From NCBI RefSeq assembly GCF_000428825.1, contig NZ_AUAR01000004.1:124001-188000 (forward strand): DNA of 64,000 bases. Direction: 5' to 3'. The notes beneath the pieces are model-generated. The model made no database searches. It saw only the letters and a program-made list of their open reading frames with translations, and was not told where the DNA came from. Within the stretch, counting starts at the first letter, position 1. Every line of letters begins with the position of its first letter. A program made the position numbers and the translations under genes. Source of the DNA: Desulfomicrobium escambiense DSM 10707. Its GTDB lineage: Bacteria > Desulfobacterota > Desulfovibrionia > Desulfovibrionales > Desulfomicrobiaceae. Shown in pieces: positions 1 to 9,436 of this stretch.

Positions 1-3000
1 TTCTGCCAGAGCTGGAGACCGTCGACCTCGATCAGGGTTTTTTTGAAATCGGCGGCAACTCCCTGCTTCTGGTCAAGCTGCACACGGCTCTGGATGTACG
101 GTGGCCGGGAGTTTTCAGCCTTGGCGGGCTGTTCGCGGAGAGTACCGTCCGGCAGCAGGCCGCACGCATCGGGGAACGGCCCGGGCCGCGACGTACGGTA
201 GCGGTCCGAGGCGCGTCCGACGCCCCGGTCGCGGTCATCGGCATGGCCGTTCGCCTCGGCGACTACGAGGACCTGGACAGCTTTTGGGACGACCTGGCCC
301 AGGGCCGCGACAAGAATGTGCCCCTGCCCACCGGGCGGCGTCAGGAAGTCCGGCAGATTTTCGAGGCTGTGGGCCTGCACTTCGACCCGTCACGGCTGCG
401 CGAGGCCTCCTATCTGTCCGATGTCTCGTCCTTCGACCCCAGGCGGTTCGGCATGTCGCCGGGCGACGCGGCCATGCTTGACCCCAGGCAGCGCCTCTTC
501 CTGCAGACGGCCCTGCAGGCCCTCGACGACGCCGGGTACGGTGGTGCGGCCCTGGAGGACGCGCCGGTCGGCGTGTTCGTCGGCGCAAGCCCCTACCGGC
601 TGTTTCAGGACGCCGTGACGCGCGCGTTTCCGGAGCAGGCCGAACAGACGTATCTGCTGAACGTACCCTCCAATGTCGTGGCCAGGATTAGCTATCTCAA
701 GAACTGGACAGGGCCGGGGGAAACCGTCGACACTGCCTGCTCCTCTGTCCTCAAGGCGGTCCATGACGCCTGCCGGAGCCTGCGCGCGGGCGATTGCGGC
801 GTCGCCGTGGTCGGCGGGGCGCATATCATCGACCTGCCGGTCAGGACCGACGCGACCTTCGCCATAGAATCCGGCTCCGGACAGACCAAAACCTTCGACG
901 CGCGGGCCGACGGCGTCGGGGCGGGCGAGGGGGCGGCCGTCTTCGTGCTCAAGCTTCTGGAACAGGCCGAGCGCGACCGCGACGCCATCCATGCAGTCAT
1001 CGTCGGCAGCGCCGTCAATCAGGACGGCAAATCCTCCAGCATGGCCGCGCCCAACCCCAAAGCGCAGGCCGAGGTCATCGCCCTGGCGGCCGCCAGCGCC
1101 TCCATCGGCCTGGCCGACATCGACGTCTTCGAGGCGCACGGCACGGCCACCGTGCTCGGCGATCCGGTGGAGATCGAGGGTTTGACCCAGGCATTCGCCC
1201 GTTCCGGGGCATCCCCGGCCCGCAAGGCCCCCATCGGGTCCGTCAAGGGCAACATCGGGCACCTCGATGCGGCGGCCGGCGCCCTGGGGTTGGCCAAGGC
1301 CGTGATGTGCCTCAAGCGAGGCGAGGTCCCGCCGCAGCCCCATTTTCAGACGCCCAACCCGCATATCGATTTTGAAGCCGCACCGGTGCGGGTGCCCCGC
1401 GTCTTGGAGCCGCTGCCGCCTGGCGGCAGACCCTGGCATTGCGGAGTCAGTTCCTTCGGCCTGAGCGGCATCAACGTCCACGTCGTGCTCCGGGGGCATT
1501 CCGGCCAGGCGTTGCCGGGGGACGACGGGAGCTGGCACTGCGTGCCCCTGTCCGCGGGCAGCGAGGAGCAGTTGGCGGCCTACTGCCGCCGGGTCCGCGA
1601 CATCGTGGCCCGGCATGAACATTGGCCCTTGCATGCCATCGCGGGCACGCTCACGGCCGGGCGCGAGCATCTCGACGTGCGGATCGCGGTCTGCGCCTCG
1701 TCCCGACAGGAACTGCTCGACGGCCTCGATGCCGGTCCGCGGCCCGAACGGGTCGGCCGCCCCCTCAGCGGAAGCGTGACAGGGGCCGGCTTCGCCACGC
1801 GGTCCGAAGCCGTCGCGGCCGCCGAGGAATTTCTGCGCGGGCGGTGCCTGCTGTGGCCCGCAGAGCGGCCCCTGCACAGGGTCCATCTGCCCGCGACGCC
1901 CTTCGAGCACAGCCCCATGTGGCCCAGATTCAGGTCCCGCTTCCTTTCCACTCCGGTGCCCACGCCCGGCGGCAGCGCGTTCGCGCTGGACATCGGCCGG
2001 GACGATTATTGGCCGGTGGCGGAGCATCTGCTTGGCGGCGTGCCGACCCTGGTCGGCATGGCTGTGATCGGCCTCATCGGCGAGGCCGCCGGGAACCCGG
2101 TGCCGGTCATCGAGCAACTCCGTTGGCTCAGGCCGGTCAGCCTGGCCGAAGGCGACCAGGCCTCGCTTCTCGTGGACCGCAGGGACGGCGTTCTGGCCGT
2201 GGAACTGCAGCACCGGCATCGGGGGACATGGCGGACGGCGGTGCGGGCGACGGTCAGGGGCGGGGACGCGGTTCCGGCCCGGCTGGACCTCGGCGCCATC
2301 CGCGAGGGCATGCGGCCCTTCGACGCCCCGGAGGGGAATACCCTCGTCGGCGTCAGCGGCAGATGGGATTGCCGCGAGACGCTCTGGGTGTCCGCCGCCG
2401 GCGACCGGTTGCTGTCGCGTCTGACCCTGCCCGGGGAGTTCCGGGCCGACGCGCATTCCTTCCCCTGGCACCCGGCCCTGCTCGACCTGGCCGCGAGCCT
2501 GGCCCTGCACGGCTCGCCCGGCTTCGTTCCGGCCCGTTGCGGCCGGGTCAGGCTGTTTAGGCCTCTGCCCGCGACGGTCTTCGCCCATGTCGTCGTCACG
2601 GACAGAAACGCCTCCCTGATCACGGCCGACTGTACGGTCACGGACCAAGCGGGCCAGGTGCTGCTCGACATGGCCGATATGGTCTTCGCGTCCGTGCAGC
2701 CCGCGGCCGCGGAGCCGGAGTTATACGGGTTGCGCTGGAGACCGGCCGCGCCTGCCGGGCGGGAATCCGGCCCGGCGCGGCCGGAAAGGGTCATGCTGCT
2801 CGGCCGCCTGGACGGCCCGCTGTTCGAGGCCCTCGCCGACCTGGCCGGCGTGCGCACAGCCCTACCCGAAGAGGCGCAGCGCCGGAGCGTGGCCGCCGAC
2901 ATTGCGGGGGGTGGAGTCTCGCACCTGGTGTATCTGCCGTCCCCGGAGCCCCGGCACTGGGACTTCGCCGGCCTGATGCGGGAGGTGTGCCGGATCGGAC

Positions 3001-6000
3001 TGGGTGCTCCCCTGCATGTCACCGTGCTCGGCGGCGGTGCGGACGCCTCCCCTGACGCGTCAGACGGAAGGGCCCTCGATCACGGCATGCTCCTGTCCCT
3101 GCGCCACGAGGAGCCCCAGCTGACGGCCGCGCATGTCGAACTGGAGGCCGTCAACGCCGAATCGGTGCGCGTCTTCCGGGACGTGCTCGGCCGGGCCCAC
3201 GGGTCCTGTCTGATCCGGGCCGACGGCAGACTCTGCCTGCCGGAACTCGAACGGCTCGCGGCCGACACCGTGCGCCGCCCCCCCGGACCGGGCTGCATCG
3301 TCGTCAGCGGCGGGCTCGGGGGCATGGCCCTGACGCTGGCGCGACGCATGGCGGACGAATGGGACGCCCGCGTCGTCCTTCTCCATCGCCGGGATCGGTC
3401 CGACGAGGGTGGGGAGTTCGCGGCCTACCGCTGCGACGTCACCGAGGCCGGACAGGTTCGGGACGTGCTGGCGGCCGTGCGGCGGGAGGTCGGGCCCATC
3501 GTCGGCGTAATCCATACCGCCGGTGTGGCCGGCGGCGGTTTTCTCGCGACCAGGGCGCGGACGGCCTACGAGGGCGTTCTCGCGCCCAAGGTTACGGGCA
3601 CCTGGAATCTCCACGCGGCGACCCTGGAGGACAATCTGGACTTTTTCGTCATGGCCTCGTCGCGCTCGTCCCTGACCGGCGCTCCCGGCCAGACCGACTA
3701 CACGGCCGCCAACGCCTACCTGAACGCGTTCGCCCTCCGTCGACGGGCCCTGGGCCTTCCCGCCCTGTCCATATGCTGGAACGCCTGGGCGCAGGTGGGC
3801 ATGGCGGCGCGCCTGCAGGCGGACGGCGGAGGTTCAAAGCTTCTTCCGGAGCAGGCCTTCGGCGTCCTGTGCCGGGCGCTGAATTGCGGCGAGGCCGTCG
3901 TGGCCGTGGCCATGTCGGACGAGGACGTCGGCGGCCATAAGCTTGGCGAGGTGCGGGAGGATCGTCCGTCAGGGCCGGCAGAGCCTGCGCAGGTCGGCGC
4001 GGAGGCGCCGGGCGAGGCGGAAATCCTGGAGATCTTCCGCGATTGCCTCGGGTACGAGGAACAGGTCACGGGCGAAGATGATTTTTTCGAGTTCGGCGGC
4101 GACTCCATTTCAGGCACGCGCATCGTCTCGCGCGTCAAGGAGGCGTTCGGAGTCCAGGTCAGCGTCATGGATCTGCTCGAGAGCCAGACCATCGGGGAGT
4201 TCGTGGGCATCGTCCTGGAAAAGGCTGCGGCGAGGCAGGCCGCAGTTCCGGACATCGCCCCGGCTCCGGCGCGCGAAACATATCCCGTCGGTCGCGAGCA
4301 GTTGTCCATCCTCTATGCCCAACTCCTCGGGGGGGGGCATACCGGCTTCAACCTGCCGGCCTTCCTGAAGCTCCCACGCGATGTCGACAGGAGACGGCTG
4401 GAGGAGGCCGTGGGCGAGCTGATCCGGCGTCACGAGGTGCTGCGCACGACATTTTGCGATTTCGACCGGGAGCGGCCGAGCATGATCGTCCATCCGTTCA
4501 CGGGCTTCGAATTGCAGGAGATCCGGCTTGACGACATCGAGCGTAGGAACGAGCTGATCAAACCCTTCGACCTCCGGCAGGGAGATCTCTTCAGGGTCGC
4601 CCTGCTGAACGTGCGGGATGAGGAGTTCGTCCTGTTCTTCGACATCCACCACGCCCTGGCCGACGGCAGGACCATCTCGCTGCTGAACGCGGACCTGTTC
4701 GCCCTGTATCACCGTCAGTCCCTGCCGCCCGTCCGTCTGCAGCAGAAGGACATCGCCTGGCATCAGTTCACCCATCCCAACGGTGCCGACAAGGCATACT
4801 GGCTGGGCCTGTTCCAGGGCGAACTGCCCAGGACCGACCTGCCGTCGGACTTCCCCCGACCGCCGGTGCACACCAACCGCGGCGGCATGCACGAGTTCGA
4901 ACTGTCCTCCGGGCTCGTGGCGGGCATGAAGGACCTGGCCCGCAGGGAGGGGGTGACCAACTACCAGATCGTGCTCTCGGCCTGGAGCATCCTGGTGCAC
5001 GCCTATACGGGAGAGGCGGATTTCGTCATCGCCGTCACCGTCGACGGCCGCGGACAGCACCTCGCCACGGCGGGCATGCTCGCGTCCCTGATTCCCTTGC
5101 GGCTACGCGTCAGCGGCGCGAAACCTCTCGGGGACATCCTCAAGGACAACCGGATGGTCAGTAACGAGGCCTTCCGGCACACCTCGTACATCCTCAACAA
5201 CCTGCTCACGGATTTGCATCCTCCCGTCAGTCCGGACAGGACGCTGCTGTCGGAGATCATTCTGTCGTACATGAACTTCGAGTTCGGGGCGGGAAAGCAG
5301 GGGCTCTTCGAAACCATGCGCTTCGTGAACCCGGCCAGCAAGGCGGATCTGTCCATTTTCGGCAGCGACACCGGAGACCGCATCAGCTTCGCCCTGGAGT
5401 ACTACGCCGACCTGTTTCTTCCGGACAGCGTCGCCAGCATGGCGGAGGATTTCACTCGCATCCTCGATCTGATGGTCCGGGGCGACACGGCCAGACCCGT
5501 GGCCTTCGGGCGCATGCCCGCCCACCCGCCGCGGCGGGAACGCGCCGGCAGGAAGCTGCCGGACGCCTTGAGCAGGGGCGTCGGCGATTTCGCCTCCGTA
5601 AGCGGCGCCACGGTGTCCGCCGTCATGCTGGCCGCGTTCGCGGCGCTGCTCTGTCGGGTCCGGGCCAGGAGCGAAACGGTCGTCGACCTCGATCCTGAAA
5701 CCACGGCCCACTTTCACGTGGACGCCGACACGGAGTTCGACGACCTGCTCGCCCAAGCCGTGGCGGGCATGGCCGGAAACGGCGCCGCCGCGGCGCCCGG
5801 TCCGGCGGACAGCCGGCGCATCGCGTTCGCGTACGGCACGGGTTCTGACGGGCAGGACGGCGGCGCCGGAAACGGAGACTGTCACGATCTGGTCTGCCGC
5901 GTGTTCGACCGCCCCGAGGGCATCGAACTGCGTTTCGACCATGATCCGGCCTTCCTCACGCCGACCACGGCGGAGAAGTGGCTGGGCTATTTTGAACGGA

Positions 6001-6035
6001 TTCTGCAAGGCCTGATGCAAGGAAGTGCCCAGTGA
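1..6035 (+). CDS. Hybrid PKS/NRPS megasynthase, 3' part (carrier-KS-DH-like-KR-ACP-C-half C)
   Basis: The reading frame is open from base 3, so the gene starts left of the window; about 2010 residues are visible. Domains in order: carrier (GGNSL, Ser codon 60-62); ketosynthase about 231-1490 with intact triad (Cys 738-740 in DTACSS, His 1137-1139 in EAHGT, His 1260-1262 in NIGH); a post-KS linker but no acyltransferase; dehydratase-like domain about 1970-2700 (His 2025-2027, Asp 2484-2486); ketoreductase about 2715-3830 (SGGLGG cofactor loop, Tyr 3699-3701, Asn 3711-3713); ACP (GGDSIS, Ser 4104-4106); condensation domain about 4280-5480 with HHALADG at 4647-4667; and a second C-terminal condensation-like lobe to the end. 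One polyketide extension and reduction would be followed by amide formation with the amino acid loaded by the next gene. Missing AT means malonyl loading in trans or by an unseen domain. The GTGA overlap with the next gene indicates coupled translation. Confidence 0.93.
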   Translation, partial: LPELETVDLDQGFFEIGGNSLLLVKLHTALDVRWPGVFSLGGLFAESTVRQQAARIGERPGPRRTVAVRGASDAPVAVIGMAVRLGDYEDLDSFWDDLAQGRDKNVPLPTGRRQEVRQIFEAVGLHFDPSRLREASYLSDVSSFDPRRFGMSPGDAAMLDPRQRLFLQTALQALDDAGYGGAALEDAPVGVFVGASPYRLFQDAVTRAFPEQAEQTYLLNVPSNVVARISYLKNWTGPGETVDTACSSVLKAVHDACRSLRAGDCGVAVVGGAHIIDLPVRTDATFAIESGSGQTKTFDARADGVGAGEGAAVFVLKLLEQAERDRDAIHAVIVGSAVNQDGKSSSMAAPNPKAQAEVIALAAASASIGLADIDVFEAHGTATVLGDPVEIEGLTQAFARSGASPARKAPIGSVKGNIGHLDAAAGALGLAKAVMCLKRGEVPPQPHFQTPNPHIDFEAAPVRVPRVLEPLPPGGRPWHCGVSSFGLSGINVHVVLRGHSGQALPGDDGSWHCVPLSAGSEEQLAAYCRRVRDIVARHEHWPLHAIAGTLTAGREHLDVRIAVCASSRQELLDGLDAGPRPERVGRPLSGSVTGAGFATRSEAVAAAEEFLRGRCLLWPAERPLHRVHLPATPFEHSPMWPRFRSRFLSTPVPTPGGSAFALDIGRDDYWPVAEHLLGGVPTLVGMAVIGLIGEAAGNPVPVIEQLRWLRPVSLAEGDQASLLVDRRDGVLAVELQHRHRGTWRTAVRATVRGGDAVPARLDLGAIREGMRPFDAPEGNTLVGVSGRWDCRETLWVSAAGDRLLSRLTLPGEFRADAHSFPWHPALLDLAASLALHGSPGFVPARCGRVRLFRPLPATVFAHVVVTDRNASLITADCTVTDQAGQVLLDMADMVFASVQPAAAEPELYGLRWRPAAPAGRESGPARPERVMLLGRLDGPLFEALADLAGVRTALPEEAQRRSVAADIAGGGVSHLVYLPSPEPRHWDFAGLMREVCRIGLGAPLHVTVLGGGADASPDASDGRALDHGMLLSLRHEEPQLTAAHVELEAVNAESVRVFRDVLGRAHGSCLIRADGRLCLPELERLAADTVRRPPGPGCIVVSGGLGGMALTLARRMADEWDARVVLLHRRDRSDEGGEFAAYRCDVTEAGQVRDVLAAVRREVGPIVGVIHTAGVAGGGFLATRARTAYEGVLAPKVTGTWNLHAATLEDNLDFFVMASSRSSLTGAPGQTDYTAANAYLNAFALRRRALGLPALSICWNAWAQVGMAARLQADGGGSKLLPEQAFGVLCRALNCGEAVVAVAMSDEDVGGHKLGEVREDRPSGPAEPAQVGAEAPGEAEILEIFRDCLGYEEQVTGEDDFFEFGGDSISGTRIVSRVKEAFGVQVSVMDLLESQTIGEFVGIVLEKAAARQAAVPDIAPAPARETYPVGREQLSILYAQLLGGGHTGFNLPAFLKLPRDVDRRRLEEAVGELIRRHEVLRTTFCDFDRERPSMIVHPFTGFELQEIRLDDIERRNELIKPFDLRQGDLFRVALLNVRDEEFVLFFDIHHALADGRTISLLNADLFALYHRQSLPPVRLQQKDIAWHQFTHPNGADKAYWLGLFQGELPRTDLPSDFPRPPVHTNRGGMHEFELSSGLVAGMKDLARREGVTNYQIVLSAWSILVHAYTGEADFVIAVTVDGRGQHLATAGMLASLIPLRLRVSGAKPLGDILKDNRMVSNEAFRHTSYILNNLLTDLHPPVSPDRTLLSEIILSYMNFEFGAGKQGLFETMRFVNPASKADLSIFGSDTGDRISFALEYYADLFLPDSVASMAEDFTRILDLMVRGDTARPVAFGRMPAHPPRRERAGRKLPDALSRGVGDFASVSGATVSAVMLAAFAALLCRVRARSETVVDLDPETTAHFHVDADTEFDDLLAQAVAGMAGNGAAAAPGPADSRRIAFAYGTGSDGQDGGAGNGDCHDLVCRVFDRPEGIELRFDHDPAFLTPTTAEKWLGYFERILQGLMQGSAQ

Positions 6036-9000
6036 GGATATTCGATTTCCAGCTCGACGAACCACAGGACGATAACGGCCGGGAGAAGGCGCAATCCTTC
6101 GAGGAACTGTTCGCCGGCATCGTGCGCAGGTATCCAGACCGCGCCGCGGTGCAGGACGAGGAGAGATCCATCAGCTTTTCGGAGCTTGACGCCCTCTCGT
6201 CCGCCATCGCGGGTTTCATTTTAGAACGGGGGTACGGCGACGAGGCCGTGGTCGGCGTGCTCTGCGCGCGGGGATGCATGGTCCTTGCCGCCGGGATAGG
6301 CGCCATGCGGGCCGGGGCGGTCTATCTGCCCGTGGAGCGCGAGATCCCCAGGGCGAGGCAGGAGATCATGCTCCAGCCGGCCAGGCTGATCATCACCGAC
6401 AGCGGCTGCCTGCGCGAGGCCGAGTACCTGCGCTACAGAATCCCCGGCATCGCCCACATTCTCTGTCTGGACGCGCCCGAGTTCGAGGGGGCGGTGGAGA
6501 AGTCCACGGAGTTGAGCAGCGTCGCGTTCTGGGAGCGCGTGGCCGAAGGGGGCGGCGATCAGGCCTGGAAGAGTGCTTTCGACGGCCGGGACCTGCCCGC
6601 CGAAGCGCTGGCGGCGATGGCGTCGAACATTCTCGAAAAAACCGGGCTGGCCGGACGGTCGACCAGAAAGGTGCTCGATATCGGCAGCGGGTCGGGAGTC
6701 GTCGCCCGGGCGCTGCAGGCCGCGTCCCGTCACTATGCGGCCGTGGACCTGGCGAGAAACGAGCTGGAACGGGTCGAGCGGTTGGCCGGGGTCGATGCGG
6801 TCAAGGTGCACCAGATGGAGGCCATCGACATCTGCTTCCTGGCCGACGATGGGTTCGACCTGATCTCGATACACGGTGTGGTGGAGTGCTTTCCGGGGTA
6901 CAACTACCTTCGTCGCGTCCTGGACCATGCCGTGTCCAAGCTCGCGGACGACGGGGTTCTGTTCGTGGGGGCGGTCCCGGACCTGGCGGGGCGCGACGGC
7001 TTCAGGGACGCCCTGCGGAGCTACGCCAGGGAAACGGACGACAACGCCGGCCTGATCCGTTTCGACGCCGAAGCGGAGCTGTTCGTGCCGCAGCGCTTCT
7101 TCGCCACGTGGGCCGCGGAAAGCCCCGTGCCCGTGGAGGTCCGTTTCTCGCGGCCCCGCGTGCCCGTCGCTGAACTGGCCGACTACCGCTATGACGTGGA
7201 GATCAGAAAGATCGCGTCCGCGCCACCCAGGCCTGCGCAAACCCGCTTCGGATCGAGCCATCTGCCGTCGCGGACGCGGCGGGACCTGCCCGTCTGCCGC
7301 CCAGAGCAGGCGGCCTACATCGTCTACACCAGCGGATCCACCGGCGTTCCCAAGGGCGTCGTGGTCGAGCATCGCCATCTGCTGCATATCCTGCGGGCCC
7401 TCGCTCCCTTTGCTTCGGGCTGCGGGCGGGCGGCGCTGGTGGCGCCCCTGACCTTCGACGCTTCGATTCAGCAACTGGCCGTATCCGTGGCGGTTGGCGG
7501 GACGCTGTACGTCCTGTCGGACGGCGAGCGGAAGAACCCCCGCAGTTTCTGCGCCAGCGTCCGCAGGCACGGCCTGGAACTGTGCGACATGACGCCCGCT
7601 TTCTTCAACGTGTTGGTGGAGCACCTGGTCGAACACAAGACCCCGTTGCCCATGAAGAAGATTCTGCTGGCCGGGGAGATCCTGCGGACGGACTCCGTGC
7701 GCAAGTTCTACTCGGTTCCCGGCAACGAGGACGTCGTTCTCTACAACGTGTACGGCCCTACGGAGTGCACCGTGGACTCGACGGCCTTCCGCATCGATTT
7801 TCACAACCATGCGGCTTTCGCGGCCTATCCCATCGGTGCACCTCTCGACGGGGTCAGCGTCACGATCCGGGACAGGAACGGACAGGTCGTGTCCGATGGA
7901 GAAAACGGAGAAATCTGGATAGTCGGCGACGGCGTCTCGCGCGGCTACCTCAATGCGGGGGGGGCTTCGGCCTTTGTCGAGGCCGAGGGGCGGCGCTGGT
8001 ATCGGACCGGTGATTTCGGTTTTGTCCGCCACGGGCTGCTGTACTATCTCGGACGCGAGGATCAGCAGGTCAAGATACGAGGCAACCGCGTTGAAATCGG
8101 GGAAGTTGAGAACGCCATCGCGGGGTTTCCGGGAGTGCGGCAGGTGGCGGTAGTGGCCGAGACGTTCGACGCGCGGGAGGAGAAGAGCCTGGCCGCCTAC
8201 GTGGTCGGCGGCGTCGATGCCGCGAGGCTGCGGGAGTACCTGGAGCAGAGGCTCCCGTCGTACTGCGTGCCGGGTTATTTTGTGCCGATGGTCGAGCTGC
8301 CTCTTTCCATCAACCGCAAGGTGGACAAGAAGGCGCTGCCATCGCCGCTGTCCGTGCAGCGCGTCGATTCCGGGCGGAAACCGTCGGGAGCGGTCGAGGA
8401 AAAGCTTGCGGACATCTGGCACAGGCTGCTCGGCGTCGAGTCCGTCGACGCCGACGCAGATTTCTTCGGTCTCGGCGGGCACAGCATCCTGGCCATCCGG
8501 CTCGCAGCCATGATCGAGAAGGAACTCGGTTTGCGTGTCTCCCTGACGGAGCTGTTCGCCCATCCGACCATCGCGCGGCTGGCGGAGCTCTTCGCCGGAA
8601 AGTCCAGGGGCGGCAGCGGCCCGGTGATCCGGCTGTGCCACTGTGAGGGCGGCAGGAACCTCTTTCTCTTTCACCCCGTTGGCGGGAGTGTGTTCTGCTA
8701 TGGCGATCTGGCGCGCCATCTCGGGCATGCGTATACCGTGTATGCAGTGGAGGCGGCCGGGTTCAGCCCCGAGCGGACGACGCTGAACACGGAACTGCAG
8801 CGTGTCGAGGACCTGGCTGGCTATTATCTGCGGGAAATCCTCGAGACCGGGGTCGATGATATCATTTTCGGAGGATGGAGCTTCGGCGGGCTGCTGGCCT
8901 ACGAGGCAGCCAGGCAGTACGGGAGGACGGGGCGCGCCGTCGGGCCCGTCATCGTGCTCGACACCGTGGCCGACAATCGCCGCGCGCGGCACGACGCCGG

Positions 9001-9436
9001 GCTGGACGAGGTCGGCCTGCTCAAATCCAGGCTTGATGGTGCCTTGTCCTTTGACGAGACAATGGTCCGGGCCCTGCCGAGGGAGGAACGTCTCAGGTTT
9101 CTCGTCGAATGCGGAGAGAGGAGCGGGCTGCTGCCGTTCGGCTTCAACTCGGTCCAGATGGCGAACCTGCTCCAGACGTACAGGGGCAACGCCATTGCCG
9201 CCGCCAGGTACGAGGCTCCGGTCAATCCGGACGGAAAGCTCCTGCTCGTACGCGCCACGGAGATCTCCGCCTATGCGAGCAACTTTGTCGATGACGTGTT
9301 CATGGGGTGGGGCAGATTTTTGGAGAGGGATAACATCACGCTCAAATGGACGGGGGGGACGCACGAAACCATGCTTTCCCCCGGATTGGCCGGCAACGTC
9401 GCACATCATATTCTGGAGTACCTTGAGCATGTCTGA
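6032..9436 (+). CDS. NRPS termination protein: adenylation domain interrupted by methyltransferase, carrier, thioesterase
   Basis: 1134 residues from a GTG overlapping the previous stop, with AAGGAAG upstream. Adenylation motifs A1/A2 lie near residues 50-100 (GAMRAGAVYLPVE). A SAM methyltransferase-like segment follows at about 150-400 (VLDIGSGSG at 214), then A3 (YTSGSTGVPKG at about 431) through A10 (NRKVDKKALP at 761). The carrier Ser is in GGHSIL at 818. The thioesterase has GWSFGG (Ser 950), an Asp in VLDTVA and His in GTHETML. There is no condensation domain here; the upstream protein ends with one. By hand alignment to GrsA the specificity positions read D-A-Q-D-L-A-V-V-D plus the A10 Lys, close to codes I recall for glutamine. 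It probably activates Gln or Glu, possibly methylates it, and releases the chain. The substrate is inference; the domain order is directly visible. Confidence 0.93.
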   Translation: MRIFDFQLDEPQDDNGREKAQSFEELFAGIVRRYPDRAAVQDEERSISFSELDALSSAIAGFILERGYGDEAVVGVLCARGCMVLAAGIGAMRAGAVYLPVEREIPRARQEIMLQPARLIITDSGCLREAEYLRYRIPGIAHILCLDAPEFEGAVEKSTELSSVAFWERVAEGGGDQAWKSAFDGRDLPAEALAAMASNILEKTGLAGRSTRKVLDIGSGSGVVARALQAASRHYAAVDLARNELERVERLAGVDAVKVHQMEAIDICFLADDGFDLISIHGVVECFPGYNYLRRVLDHAVSKLADDGVLFVGAVPDLAGRDGFRDALRSYARETDDNAGLIRFDAEAELFVPQRFFATWAAESPVPVEVRFSRPRVPVAELADYRYDVEIRKIASAPPRPAQTRFGSSHLPSRTRRDLPVCRPEQAAYIVYTSGSTGVPKGVVVEHRHLLHILRALAPFASGCGRAALVAPLTFDASIQQLAVSVAVGGTLYVLSDGERKNPRSFCASVRRHGLELCDMTPAFFNVLVEHLVEHKTPLPMKKILLAGEILRTDSVRKFYSVPGNEDVVLYNVYGPTECTVDSTAFRIDFHNHAAFAAYPIGAPLDGVSVTIRDRNGQVVSDGENGEIWIVGDGVSRGYLNAGGASAFVEAEGRRWYRTGDFGFVRHGLLYYLGREDQQVKIRGNRVEIGEVENAIAGFPGVRQVAVVAETFDAREEKSLAAYVVGGVDAARLREYLEQRLPSYCVPGYFVPMVELPLSINRKVDKKALPSPLSVQRVDSGRKPSGAVEEKLADIWHRLLGVESVDADADFFGLGGHSILAIRLAAMIEKELGLRVSLTELFAHPTIARLAELFAGKSRGGSGPVIRLCHCEGGRNLFLFHPVGGSVFCYGDLARHLGHAYTVYAVEAAGFSPERTTLNTELQRVEDLAGYYLREILETGVDDIIFGGWSFGGLLAYEAARQYGRTGRAVGPVIVLDTVADNRRARHDAGLDEVGLLKSRLDGALSFDETMVRALPREERLRFLVECGERSGLLPFGFNSVQMANLLQTYRGNAIAAARYEAPVNPDGKLLLVRATEISAYASNFVDDVFMGWGRFLERDNITLKWTGGTHETMLSPGLAGNVAHHILEYLEHV

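Noticed and set aside
390-2648. Long minus-strand frame opposite the ketosynthase region
   Set aside because: It is a frame shadow of G+C-rich codons; the plus strand encodes clear KS and DH motifs and the minus product resembles nothing.
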